DNA of 56,538 nt from Prolixibacteraceae bacterium. GTDB lineage: Bacteria > Bacteroidota > Bacteroidia > Bacteroidales > Prolixibacteraceae. The stretch's first letter is position 1, and every line of letters begins with the position of its first letter. Position numbers and translations under genes: made by a program. This document shows positions 49,312 through 56,538 of the stretch, piece by piece. The DNA lies in assembly GCA_003457135.1 (NCBI GenBank), contig DMSQ01000013.1, positions 271,735 through 328,272 of the forward strand. The letters run 5' to 3'. The notes under the pieces are model-generated. The model was not told the DNA's origin and made no database searches. It saw nothing but the letters and a program-made list of their open reading frames with translations.

Positions 49312-49378
49312 TCTTTTCTGAATTTAGAAAGCCTAAATTAATTTACTTTTTCGGAAAATAAAAGCAACCTTGAATTGT

Positions 49379-50338
49379 TTACCTGAATGTCGTTGTATCA
49401 GTGCACATCTCACTTCTTATTTGTTCGGCCAGCCATATTGAAAGTATTTCAGATCCATTGTCGTTAAGGTGGCTGGCATCCATCCAGTTTGATCTGTCGT
49501 TGAAAATGGTTTGTGGGGGAATAAGCAAGGATGCAATATCCTGATAAAATGAACTATGTTTTGGATTCTTAAGCTTTGATCCGGAATCTGGCAGATAAAC
49601 AAATTGAATTGGTATGTTTTTTTCTTTAATCAGGCAGATCATTTTTTCAAGATAGGCAAATGGGTATTTCAATTGAACTTTCTCAATTTTTTCGAGGTTA
49701 GTATGGCTTAACCTTTTTTGCCATAACCTGCTGTTTTCGTCTAATTCAAATTCAGTTGCAATCCTATCGGTGGCTGCATATCCATAAAGTTCAGAAGTTG
49801 GATCAGGATATTTTTTTCTGAAGATATATTTTGCCTTAAAAAATTCCAGACGGGCTGATCCGCCATGAAACAAATCTGAAAAATAATCCCGGTTGAAAAG
49901 GGTAGGAGTTAAAAGTAAATCTTCCGTTTCGGCAAGGTATGGAAATATATCATGGCTATTTTTTTCTTCATCTTCATGTACTTCAATTACAATAAGTTTT
50001 GGCGATTTGTGCTTGAGAAGCATTTTCAGAATGCTAAATTCAATATTTCTTCCATACCGGCAATATCCCAAATTTACGACATGTAGGTTTAATTCACGCA
50101 ATTTTTCCATTTTTTTCTCCTGAATGGCATGAAGGGTATGTGAAGAACCGATAAAAGCCACATCAACAGGTGCAGGATTGTGATTTATCCGGTCGTAAAT
50201 CCATGCTCCGTGGTTGTAGCAATCATGTTCTATATAGTGGTAGGCAAATTCTTCGGAATAGGGGACAATAAACAGAACAGCAGCCGGAAACATCAGGAAG
50301 CTAAAAAACAGCGCTAATTTCAGGAGGATTCGTTTCAT
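49379..50338 (-). CDS. SGNH-hydrolase-like membrane-anchored protein, partner of the MBOAT acyltransferase
   Basis: A 319-residue protein with one N-terminal membrane helix (about 5-26), after which the chain should be periplasmic. The possible SGNH sites are Gly64-Ser65-Ser66-His67 (block I, in VAFIGSSHTLH) and Asp287-x2-His290 (block V, in DASHLNDNG). This pairing suggests an esterase or transferase similar to the AlgX/AlgJ or DltD group. It follows the MBOAT gene by three bases. In such pairs the MBOAT protein moves an acyl group across the membrane and the SGNH partner places it on a polysaccharide; which glycan is involved is unknown. Confidence 0.78.
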   Translation of the reverse strand: MKRILLKLALFFSFLMFPAAVLFIVPYSEEFAYHYIEHDCYNHGAWIYDRINHNPAPVDVAFIGSSHTLHAIQEKKMEKLRELNLHVVNLGYCRYGRNIEFSILKMLLKHKSPKLIVIEVHEDEEKNSHDIFPYLAETEDLLLTPTLFNRDYFSDLFHGGSARLEFFKAKYIFRKKYPDPTSELYGYAATDRIATEFELDENSRLWQKRLSHTNLEKIEKVQLKYPFAYLEKMICLIKEKNIPIQFVYLPDSGSKLKNPKHSSFYQDIASLLIPPQTIFNDRSNWMDASHLNDNGSEILSIWLAEQIRSEMCTDTTTFR

Positions 50339-50341
50339 AGC

Positions 50342-51784
50342 TTAAAATTGAAAATAGATAAATTGAGGTGCAGCATGTAAAACTCCAAAAAACAGGATCA
50401 TAAAAGCCAGTATCAGATAAATGCTCCAGCGCATGAGGATTCCGCTTTTTTTAACTACGCTATCGAAATTGTTTGGTCCGATCAATATTTCAAAAAGTAT
50501 GAATAGCGGAAAACTTACAAGAAGTGAAAGGGTAAACTCCCTGAATTCGTTATTGGCAATAAAACGGATCCATACATTGGGAATAAAATCAAAATTCAGT
50601 TGACAAAAGCTAGAAAATATAGATATACTCTGTTCAATCGAATCGGCCCGAAAGAAAACCCAGGCGAGATTGACAATTATAAATGTAATCACAAGTCCAA
50701 TCCACGAAAGTTTTTTCGGGAGTGAAATGATTTTCAAAAGGAAAAATTCAGATACCAAAAATAATCCGTGCAGAAATCCCCAGATCATAAACGTCATTGA
50801 TGCTCCATGCCATAACCCTGAAATCGTAAAGGTTAGCATGACATTGAAAACCCACCGGCTTTGCGAAACACGGTTACCTCCCAAAGGAATATAAACGTAA
50901 TCGCGAAACCAGGTTGAAAGTGAAATATGCCACCTCTGCCAGAATTCCCTGAAATTTTTGGCCAGATAAGGTGTTCTGAAGTTTTGCATCAGGTCGAATC
51001 CCATCAAACGGGCTGAACCAATGGCAATGTCTGAATAACCTGAAAAGTCGCAATAAATCTGAATCCCGAACATGAAGGTTGCCACCAGCAATACTGTTCC
51101 ATCATACTTTTCAGGAGAATTATAAATGTGGTCCACAAAATAAGCCAACCTGTCGGCAATCACCATTTTTTTAAACAGACCGTAGAGGATAAAACGAAAG
51201 CCTGAGCTCAAATGATCGGAATTAAAGCTTCGTGGCTTCAAAAATTGTGGTAACAAATGTGATGCTCTTTCTATTGGACCAGCCACCAACTGAGGAAAGA
51301 ACGAAACAAAGGTCATGAACGGGACAAAATCATTCGTTGGTTGTATTTTCCCCCGGTAAATATCAATTGAATAACTTAATGACTGAAAGGTGTAAAAGCT
51401 TATTCCGACTGGTAGAATGATTTGAAGAGTTTTCAGGTTGGGCTGAAACCCGAATTGAGCGATCAAATCGGCAAATGTATCGGTAAAAAAATTGAAGTAT
51501 TTGAAAAAACCGAGCATCCCCAGGTTGATGAACATGCATATCCAGAGTAAATAGAGCTTTTTTTTCTTGTCGGATTGACGGAAAATAGCCCTTCCCAGAA
51601 AAAAATCAGCGGATGAACTGATAAAAATGAGCGCCAGGAACCGCACATCCCACCACCCGTAAAAGCAATAACTGGCAATAAATAAAAGCAGGTTTTGCCA
51701 GCGGAAGTTCTTTCTTAAAATCCACCAGTACAGCACAAAGACCAATGAAAGGAAATAAAAGTAGGTAAGTGTGTTAAACAGCAT
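50342..51784 (-). CDS. MBOAT family O-acyltransferase (AlgI/DltB-like)
   Basis: A 480-residue membrane protein with about eleven helices. Family marks are FPQLVAGPIERASHLLPQF, QIYCDFSGYSDIAIGSARLMGF, NFREFWQRWHISLSTWFRDYVYIPLGGNR and the active-site His in Leu-Trp-His-Gly-Ala-Ser. AlgI-type proteins take acetyl groups from the cytoplasm and pass them to an extracytoplasmic partner, here likely the SGNH-like protein just downstream. The gene pair is isolated from other polysaccharide genes. Confidence 0.93.
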   Translation of the reverse strand: MLFNTLTYFYFLSLVFVLYWWILRKNFRWQNLLLFIASYCFYGWWDVRFLALIFISSSADFFLGRAIFRQSDKKKKLYLLWICMFINLGMLGFFKYFNFFTDTFADLIAQFGFQPNLKTLQIILPVGISFYTFQSLSYSIDIYRGKIQPTNDFVPFMTFVSFFPQLVAGPIERASHLLPQFLKPRSFNSDHLSSGFRFILYGLFKKMVIADRLAYFVDHIYNSPEKYDGTVLLVATFMFGIQIYCDFSGYSDIAIGSARLMGFDLMQNFRTPYLAKNFREFWQRWHISLSTWFRDYVYIPLGGNRVSQSRWVFNVMLTFTISGLWHGASMTFMIWGFLHGLFLVSEFFLLKIISLPKKLSWIGLVITFIIVNLAWVFFRADSIEQSISIFSSFCQLNFDFIPNVWIRFIANNEFREFTLSLLVSFPLFILFEILIGPNNFDSVVKKSGILMRWSIYLILAFMILFFGVLHAAPQFIYFQF

Positions 51785-51901
51785 TGAACAGATGCATGGG
51801 TTTAAACGAAGATATTTTTTTCTTCCTATGAATAATAAAAAGTTTGTGAATATTTTTGAACAATAACGTGTTGAAATTTAAATAAAAAACTTCTCAAACA
51901 A

Positions 51902-51933
51902 TTTGATTTTGTAAATAAAATGTACTTATTTTG
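51902..51933 (+). promoter_or_regulatory. Candidate promoter for rpmB-rpmG-DUF4295
   Basis: TTTG at 51902-51905, a 20-base spacer, then TTATTTTG at 51926-51933 (one base off TAnnTTTG). Spacing is ideal. The leader would be about 38 bases before the rpmB ATG. Confidence 0.5.
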
Positions 51934-51977
51934 CGGACTGTTTGAAAAATGTGAGATTCTGATTAAAAAATAAGACA

Positions 51978-52220
51978 ATGTCAAGAGTTTGTCAAGTAAC
52001 CGGGAAAAAAGTAATGGTGGGAAATAACGTTTCTCACTCAAAGCGCAGGACAAAACGGAAGTTTCTTCCTAATTTGTTCAAAAAGAAGTTCTATCTACCT
52101 GAAGAAGATCGTTGGATCTCGTTAACTGTTTCAGCCAGCGGAATCCGTACGATCAACAAAAATGGATTGAACGCTGCATTGAAAAGTGCAAAGGAAAAAG
52201 GTTTTATAACAACTATTTAA
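51978..52220 (+). CDS. rpmB: 50S ribosomal protein bL28
   Basis: An 80-residue basic protein starting Met-Ser-Arg-Val-Cys-Gln-Val-Thr-Gly-Lys-Lys, then Gly-Asn-Asn-Val-Ser-His-Ser-Lys-Arg-Arg-Thr-Lys-Arg and Leu-Thr-Val-Ser-Ala-Ser-Gly-Ile-Arg-Thr-Ile, all standard for bL28. It is the first gene of a small ribosomal unit; bL33 follows after ten bases. Only one Cys is present, so this is the form without the zinc site. Confidence 0.97.
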   Translation: MSRVCQVTGKKVMVGNNVSHSKRRTKRKFLPNLFKKKFYLPEEDRWISLTVSASGIRTINKNGLNAALKSAKEKGFITTI

Positions 52221-52230
52221 GCTTTAAGAA

Positions 52231-52413
52231 ATGGCCAAGAAAGGTAATAGGATTCAGGTAATTATGGAATGTACCGAACAAAAGACAAGCGGAGTTCCCG
52301 GAACTTCAAGGTACATCACCACCAAAAACAGGAAGAATACTCCTGAGCGTTTGGAAAAAAAGAAATACAATGCTAACTTAAAGCGAGTTACTGTACACCG
52401 CGAAATTAAATAA
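52231..52413 (+). CDS. rpmG: 50S ribosomal protein bL33
   Basis: A 60-residue protein: Met-Ala-Lys-Lys-Gly-Asn-Arg-Ile-Gln-Val-Ile-Met-Glu-Cys-Thr-Glu, then Thr-Lys-Asn-Arg-Lys-Asn-Thr-Pro-Glu-Arg-Leu-Glu-Lys-Lys-Lys-Tyr-Asn, typical of bL33. It has one Cys in place of the paired Cys groups, so it is a zinc-independent form. It lies between rpmB and the DUF4295 gene. Confidence 0.97.
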   Translation: MAKKGNRIQVIMECTEQKTSGVPGTSRYITTKNRKNTPERLEKKKYNANLKRVTVHREIK

Positions 52414-52422
52414 CAAAATAGT

Positions 52423-52575
52423 ATGGCAAAGAAAGTAGTTGCAACATTGCAGAAAGGTGCCGGTAAAGGTCACGCAAAAGTGATTAGAATGGTAAAATCC
52501 GAAAAGACTGGTGCATACATTTTTCAGGAAGAAATTATTTCGAATGAAAATGTAAAGGAATATTTCCAGAAATAG
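52423..52575 (+). CDS. DUF4295 small basic protein of the rpmB-rpmG operon
   Basis: A 50-residue basic protein that starts nine bases after rpmG: Met-Ala-Lys-Lys-Val-Val-Ala-Thr-Leu-Gln-Lys, then Lys-Val-Ile-Arg-Met-Val-Lys-Ser-Glu-Lys-Thr-Gly-Ala-Tyr, and the end Lys-Glu-Tyr-Phe-Gln-Lys. The Bacteroidota-specific DUF4295 family is always in this position after bL33. Its size, charge and context suggest a ribosome-associated protein, but no function is assigned. Too short for many gene finders. Confidence 0.92.
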   Translation: MAKKVVATLQKGAGKGHAKVIRMVKSEKTGAYIFQEEIISNENVKEYFQK

Positions 52576-52593
52576 ATCTAAAATTCTCTATAC

Positions 52594-52627
52594 AAAAAAG
52601 CTTTCATCACTGGTGAAGGCTTTTTTT
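52594..52627 (+). terminator. Rho-independent terminator after the ribosomal protein unit
   Basis: An AAAAAGC-TTTCA stem pairs, with a bulge, with TGAAGGCTTTTTTT; a run of seven T follows. It lies about 20 bases after the DUF4295 stop and separates ftsY. Confidence 0.8.
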
Positions 52628-52673
52628 ATTGAATTTGATGTTCGTATATTTTTACTCTTAAAATCGTGTTGTT

Positions 52674-53624
52674 ATGGGTATCTTCGGAAGTTTTACCAGT
52701 AAGAAAAAAGAAAGTCTGGATCAGGGACTTGCCAAAACAAAAGAGAGTGTATTTCAGAAGATTGGAAGAGCTATTATTGGTAAATCAAAGGTTGACGATG
52801 AGGTTTTGGATAATCTGGAAGAGATTCTGATTTCGTCGGATGTCGGAGTTGATACGACGCTGAAAATCATCGAGCGCATTGAAAAACGGGTTTCGGTTGA
52901 TAAATACATGGGAACTTCCGAATTAAATTCCATCCTGAAAGAAGAAATAACCAGTTTGCTTGAAGAGAATAACAGCAACGATATGGCTGATTTCGATCTT
53001 CCGGAAAGCGATGACCCCTATGTAATAATGGTCGTTGGGGTGAATGGCGTTGGAAAAACAACAACTATCGGCAAGTTGGCCTTCCATTTTAAAGCTGCCG
53101 GCAAAAAAGTTGTTTTAGGAGCGGCAGATACTTTCAGAGCTGCAGCTATTGATCAGCTCCAGATTTGGGCCGACCGGGTTCAGGTTCCACTCGTCAAACA
53201 GGGAATGGGCGCCGATCCGGCTTCTGTTGCATACGATACTCTTTCATCTGCAAAATCTCAGGGCGCTGACGTGGTGATAATTGACACTGCCGGACGACTG
53301 CACAATAAAATCAACCTCATGAACGAGTTGGGTAAAATAAAATCGGTCATGAAAAAGGTTGTGCCCAATGCCCCACACGAAGTCCTGCTCATACTGGATG
53401 GCTCAACGGGTCAAAATGCTTTTGAACAAGCCAAACAATTTACCAAGGCTACCGAAGTAACAGCTTTGGCGCTTACCAAACTTGATGGAACTGCAAAAGG
53501 CGGAGTGGTAATCGGGATTTCAGATCAGTTTAAAATACCTGTCAAATACATCGGGATAGGAGAAAAAATGGACGATTTGCAGGTTTTCAGGAGGAAAGAA
53601 TTTGTGGAATCGCTGTTTAGCTAA
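52674..53624 (+). CDS. ftsY: Signal recognition particle receptor FtsY
   Basis: GTPase that docks ribosome-SRP complexes at the inner membrane. The N domain (about 20-90) is helical. The G domain has Gly-Val-Asn-Gly-Val-Gly-Lys-Thr-Thr-Thr (G1, about 122-131), Asp-Thr-Phe-Arg-Ala-Ala-Ala, Asp-Thr-Ala-Gly-Arg (G3), Thr-Lys-Leu-Asp-Gly-Thr-Ala-Lys-Gly-Gly (G4) and Gly-Ile-Gly-Glu near the end. The 316-residue form lacks the long acidic A domain of E. coli, which is usual in Bacteroidota. Confidence 0.97.
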   Translation: MGIFGSFTSKKKESLDQGLAKTKESVFQKIGRAIIGKSKVDDEVLDNLEEILISSDVGVDTTLKIIERIEKRVSVDKYMGTSELNSILKEEITSLLEENNSNDMADFDLPESDDPYVIMVVGVNGVGKTTTIGKLAFHFKAAGKKVVLGAADTFRAAAIDQLQIWADRVQVPLVKQGMGADPASVAYDTLSSAKSQGADVVIIDTAGRLHNKINLMNELGKIKSVMKKVVPNAPHEVLLILDGSTGQNAFEQAKQFTKATEVTALALTKLDGTAKGGVVIGISDQFKIPVKYIGIGEKMDDLQVFRRKEFVESLFS

Positions 53625-53641
53625 AAGCTCCTCTAAACCTC

Positions 53642-53715
53642 AAAAGCCCCTCTAAATCTCCCCGAAGGGGAGACTTTAAATAGCCCTATACCAACCCTTC
53701 CCCGAAAGGGAAGGG
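53642..53715. repeat. C-rich/G-rich palindromic repeats, copies 3 and 4, in tandem (ftsY-rimO gap)
   Basis: First hairpin: TCTCCCC (53657-53663), GAA, GGGGAGA (53667-53673), in an AAAGCCCC...ACTTTAAAT context. Second hairpin: CCCTTCCC (53695-53702), CGAAA, GGGAAGGG (53708-53715). They occupy much of the 132-base gap and may also end ftsY transcription. Confidence 0.75.
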
Positions 53716-53756
53716 AGTTTGGTTATCGAATATTCTGAACGTATTAACTTCTAATT

Positions 53757-55160
53757 ATGAATTCACTATCATCAAAGGACAAGTCTCAGCATCCCGATTC
53801 TTTACCCCCTCTTGTGGAGGGGGCAGGGGGAGGCCTCAAAATAAATGTAGTAACTTTGGGTTGTTCCAAAAACCTGGTAGATTCTGAGGTATTGCTTAAC
53901 CAGCTTGCGATGGATGGATTTGAGGTAGTACACGACTCAAATGATACCGATTCGGATATTGTCGTGATTAATACCTGTGGGTTCATTCACAATGCCAAGG
54001 AAGAATCGGTCAATACCATTATGGGATTTGTGGGGGCTAAAGGTCGCGGCGAGATAGAGAAATTGTATGTGATGGGATGTTTATCAGAACGCTATAAGTT
54101 GGATTTGGAAAAAGAAGTTCCGGAAGTGGATAAGTTTTTTGGTAAGTTCGACATGAAAGCTGTAGTCAACGAATTGAAAGCAACTTACCGTCCCGAATTC
54201 ATCTATGAACGAAAAATTACTACACCTTCGCATTTTGCCTACCTGAAAATTTCGGAAGGATGTAATCGCGTTTGTGCTTTTTGTGCTATCCCGGGGATGA
54301 CAGGTAAGCACAAATCAAAGTCGCTCGAAGATTTGGTAAAGGAAGCCAAATACCTTGCTAAAAAAGGCGTTCAAGAAGTTTTGCTGATTGCCCAGGATTT
54401 ATCGTATTACGGTATCGACCTTTACGGAAAAGGAATGTTGGCTGAATTAATTCAGAAAATTGCTGAAATTGATGGAATCGAATGGATTCGGCTTCATTAT
54501 TTGTATCCAACCAAATTTCCGATGGATATTCTTCCATTGTTCAAAACAGTTCCTAAATTGTGTAAATATATTGATATTCCGCTTCAACACAGTTCCAACA
54601 ATGTGTTAAAACAAATGTTGCGTCATGTGACCACCGAAGAAACCGATGCCCTGCTCCTGAAAATAAAGGAGGAAGTTCCAGGAATCGCCATTCGGACAAC
54701 TATGCTGGTCGGCCATCCGGGTGAAACCGAAAATGATTTTGAGCAACTTAAAAGATTTATCCTGAAGCATAAATTCGATCGTTTGGGCACATTTACCTAT
54801 TCGCACGAAGAAGGAACTTACGGATATCAAAAGTATAAAGATGATGTTCCAGAGGAGCTAAAACAAACCCGTCAGGAAGAACTGATGGGAATCCAGCAAA
54901 TTATTTCATCACAGATGAATGCTGCAAAAGTTGGACAAATCCTGAAGGTAATTATTGATCGGGAAGATGATGAATTTTTCGTCGGAAGAACTGAATTCGA
55001 TTCTCCTGAAGTGGATGGCGAAGTGTTGATCAGCAAAGAAGTTCGGCTGAAAAAGGGACAATTCTATCAGGTCGAAATTACCGGCTCTGATGAATTTGAT
55101 TTATACGGAAGAATCGTAAAAGATAAGAATGGTTACTCTGTTATTTTACGGCCAGAATAA
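53757..55160 (+). CDS. rimO: Ribosomal protein uS12 methylthiotransferase RimO, with repeat-derived N-terminal extension
   Basis: Radical SAM enzyme that adds a methylthio group to an Asp of ribosomal protein uS12. The core starts at about residue 27 (Leu-Lys-Ile-Asn-Val-Val-Thr-Leu-Gly-Cys-Ser-Lys-Asn). It holds three Cys for the auxiliary cluster (Cys-Ser-Lys-Asn, Cys-Gly-Phe-Ile, Cys-Leu-Ser-Glu). The radical SAM motif is Cys-x3-Cys-x2-Cys in CNRVCAFCAIPGMTGKHKS, and a TRAM domain sits at the end. The first 26 residues are unlike other RimO proteins. They include Ser-Leu-Pro-Pro-Leu-Val-Glu-Gly-Ala-Gly-Gly-Gly, encoded by a C-rich/G-rich palindromic repeat. No later Met precedes the core, so translation must start upstream of the repeat. 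Confidence 0.95.
   Translation: MNSLSSKDKSQHPDSLPPLVEGAGGGLKINVVTLGCSKNLVDSEVLLNQLAMDGFEVVHDSNDTDSDIVVINTCGFIHNAKEESVNTIMGFVGAKGRGEIEKLYVMGCLSERYKLDLEKEVPEVDKFFGKFDMKAVVNELKATYRPEFIYERKITTPSHFAYLKISEGCNRVCAFCAIPGMTGKHKSKSLEDLVKEAKYLAKKGVQEVLLIAQDLSYYGIDLYGKGMLAELIQKIAEIDGIEWIRLHYLYPTKFPMDILPLFKTVPKLCKYIDIPLQHSSNNVLKQMLRHVTTEETDALLLKIKEEVPGIAIRTTMLVGHPGETENDFEQLKRFILKHKFDRLGTFTYSHEEGTYGYQKYKDDVPEELKQTRQEELMGIQQIISSQMNAAKVGQILKVIIDREDDEFFVGRTEFDSPEVDGEVLISKEVRLKKGQFYQVEITGSDEFDLYGRIVKDKNGYSVILRPE
53801..53837. repeat. C-rich/G-rich palindromic repeat, copy 5 (inside the rimO 5' end)
   Basis: TTTACCCCCTC, TTGTG, GAGGGGG, CAGGGGGAGGCCTC. The reverse complement reads GAGGCCTCCCCC-TGCCCCCTC..GAGGGGGTAAA and aligns well with copy 2 at 31105-31143. 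It is translated in frame. Confidence 0.8.
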
Positions 55161-55166
55161 TTTCAT

Positions 55167-56066
55167 TTACCAGAGTTTCGATGGATATACTCCCAGATCG
55201 GTCAGTTTTTGAATCTGTTCGATCACATAAGGTTTGTCTTCTTGATAGGTAACTCCAAACCAGGGCGATTCTGCAGATAAAACTTCAACACTTGCCTGCC
55301 CTCTTAAAATCATTTCAAAAACTAGGAACGGAATGTAGAATTCCGATTTTGGCTGATGGATGTTGTTCTTTAAAAATTCGATGAATTGATTTTCGATGTT
55401 CTGAAAAAGTGAAGGATGAAAACCCCAGAAATTCATCGAAACAGCTTCCTTCCCTGTTAATTCAACAGTTTCACCGGTTTCCGATTCACATAGTATTTTT
55501 TGATTTTCCTGCCTGATTTTATGGGTTTCAGTAATTTTGGTCAATTGACGGTCAGGATTGGTCACACAAATACCTCTCGAAACAGATCCGAATTCTGAAA
55601 GCGTATTATTCAGTTGATAACCAACCATAGCGTATTTTGCCGGATCGGTTAATTTTTGAAGATAATCAGCAATAACCTGATAGGCTTCAGCTCCATAAAA
55701 GTCATCGGCATTTATAGCCGCGAATGGCTCATTAATGGCATCTTTAGCCATCAAAACGGCATGACCGGTTCCCCATGGTTTTTCGCGACCTTCTGGATTA
55801 ATAAAACCAATAGGAAGTTTATCTATTTCCTGAAAAACGTATTCTATTTCAATTTTTCCTGAAAGTTTTGGTTCGAAGCGTACCTTAAAATCGTCTGCAA
55901 AGCTTTCCCTGATTACAAACACTACTTTCCTAAAACCAGCCCGAATAGCATCAAAGATGGAATATTCCAGAATTGTTTCACCATTTGGGCCAACAGGTTC
56001 AACTTGTTTGAGGCCTCCAAAGCGACTGCCCATTCCAGCTGCAAGTATTAAAAGGGTTGGTTTCAT
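55167..56066 (-). CDS. Sugar-phosphate nucleotidyltransferase-like protein
   Basis: A 299-residue protein with the NTP-transferase signature near the start (Leu-Ala-Ala-Gly-Met-Gly-Ser-Arg-Phe-Gly-Gly-Leu-Lys-Gln), then Gly-Thr-Gly-His-Ala-Val-Leu and Ala-Ile-Asn-Ala-Asp-Asp-Phe-Tyr-Gly (metal-binding Asp). Such proteins join a sugar-1-phosphate to a nucleotide. It resembles the Bacteroidota group often paired with an amino-sugar kinase, but no kinase is in view. The sugar is unknown. Confidence 0.87.
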   Translation of the reverse strand: MKPTLLILAAGMGSRFGGLKQVEPVGPNGETILEYSIFDAIRAGFRKVVFVIRESFADDFKVRFEPKLSGKIEIEYVFQEIDKLPIGFINPEGREKPWGTGHAVLMAKDAINEPFAAINADDFYGAEAYQVIADYLQKLTDPAKYAMVGYQLNNTLSEFGSVSRGICVTNPDRQLTKITETHKIRQENQKILCESETGETVELTGKEAVSMNFWGFHPSLFQNIENQFIEFLKNNIHQPKSEFYIPFLVFEMILRGQASVEVLSAESPWFGVTYQEDKPYVIEQIQKLTDLGVYPSKLW

Positions 56067-56180
56067 TCTTTGTAGTTTGGATTTATTTAAAGATTAAAAT
56101 CATACAAAATTACTCAATTATCAATAATCCCACCGATGTTTGTATGATTCAGAAAATAAAAAGTGAAAGAAATTTCAGTG

Positions 56181-56214
56181 TATAAAAAAAGGATGTTTTT
56201 TACGACATCCTTTT
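56181..56214 (-). terminator. Terminator of the MFS transporter gene
   Basis: A 10-bp perfect stem (56187-56196 with 56205-56214; AAAAGGATGT and its complement) with an eight-base loop. On the minus strand it is followed by TTTTTTTATA. It lies 28 bases after the MFS stop codon. Confidence 0.85.
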
Positions 56215-56241
56215 CTTGAATAATTCATGAAGATAGAATTT

Positions 56242-56538
56242 CTATGCTTGGTTTTTTTTGAGTTTTGTTTTAATGATTATATAAAGAAAAATGAAAGCAA
56301 CAATCAGTATTGCAGGCAGTACTGACATACTTTTTATTGTTGCGATCGGTCCTGCGTCTGCAATAGATTTTCCCATAATAGGCAAAACCATTGCAGTGGC
56401 AACAAAACCTCCTCCGCCTAAAATCGACATTCCAAGCGCTCCTGATTTTGGTGTATATTCTGAGGCTACTCCAATCATGGTTGGCCAGAAATAACAAACC
56501 CCTATGGCAAATACTGCTGCCGAAGCAACTGTCATTAC
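56242..56538 (-). CDS. MFS transporter, C-terminal part (5' end outside the window)
   Basis: The frame is open to the last base, so the gene continues beyond the window. The visible 99 residues form the last membrane helices: a Phe-Ala-Ile-Gly-Val-Cys-Tyr-Phe-Trp-Pro-Thr-Met helix, a Gly-rich loop and helix (Met-Ser-Ile-Leu-Gly-Gly-Gly-Gly-Phe), then Ala-Ile-Leu-Ile-Val-Ala-Phe-Ile-Phe-Leu-Tyr and a basic tail. This is the pattern of the C-terminal half of MFS sugar or organic-acid carriers. The substrate cannot be told. Confidence 0.8.
   Translation of the reverse strand, partial: VMTVASAAVFAIGVCYFWPTMIGVASEYTPKSGALGMSILGGGGFVATAMVLPIMGKSIADAGPIATIKSMSVLPAILIVAFIFLYIIIKTKLKKNQA

Overview
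The window is a chromosomal segment of a bacterium of the phylum Bacteroidota, most likely an aerobic or microaerobic member of the Bacteroidales/Marinilabiliales (Prolixibacteraceae-like). Support: the order rpmB-rpmG-DUF4295-ftsY; a fused CcoN-CcoO oxidase subunit; a single-heme CcoP; many -7 boxes matching TAnnTTTG with an upstream TTTG; Tat-exported carbohydrate enzymes; and several families of small palindromic repeats, with a Y1 (RAYT-type) transposase relic. No tRNA, rRNA, CRISPR array or prophage was seen. The genus is inference.

Layout. 1-566: 3' end of an aldo/keto reductase-like gene. 773-4048: a single-gene Type IIG restriction-modification enzyme whose specificity region is much more AT-rich than the rest. 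4165-12018: amino-acid nitrogen metabolism (argH, then gltB-gltD). 12266-14537: a membrane protein of unknown function followed by a patatin-like phospholipase. 14542-20404 (minus): an exported enolase-superfamily enzyme and two tandem paralogous Tat-exported glycoside-hydrolase-like proteins. They are back to back with a small secreted protein and a secreted RraA-family protein on the plus strand (20547-21924).

21999-37039 (minus strand throughout) is a respiratory supercluster. Read in the direction of transcription it holds copper P-type ATPase, ccoS, fused ccoNO, ccoQ, ccoP, ccoG, fixH-like and TauE/SafE-like genes (cbb3 oxidase and its assembly), then SCO, aa3 oxidase subunits I, III, IV and II, heme O synthase, a DUF302 protein and an HMA lipoprotein. 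It encodes two terminal oxidases of different type plus much of the copper, heme and assembly machinery. A transposase relic with one in-frame amber codon follows at 37211-37894.

38024-43600 (minus) is a housekeeping operon: rsfS, ftsH, a LUD protein, a DUF2007 protein, then cdsA, psd and pssA, which together make phosphatidylethanolamine from phosphatidic acid. 43709-51784 is a mixed region: birA, an SRPBCC protein, pyrE, a Nudix hydrolase, a thioredoxin-fold lipoprotein-like protein, coaD, a CPBP protease, and an SGNH-like protein paired with an MBOAT acyltransferase. 51978-55160 is rpmB, rpmG, a 50-residue DUF4295 gene, ftsY and rimO. The window ends with a nucleotidyltransferase and the 3' end of an MFS transporter.

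The most unusual content is the repeat landscape. At least five families of small palindromic or iterated repeats occur, and several copies lie in frame inside coding sequences: the argH 3' end, the rimO 5' end, the exported enolase gene and the transposase relic. The best candidates for under-described biology are the membrane-protein/patatin pair, the exported enolase/GH/RraA gene group, and the repeat families concentrated in the oxidase cluster.
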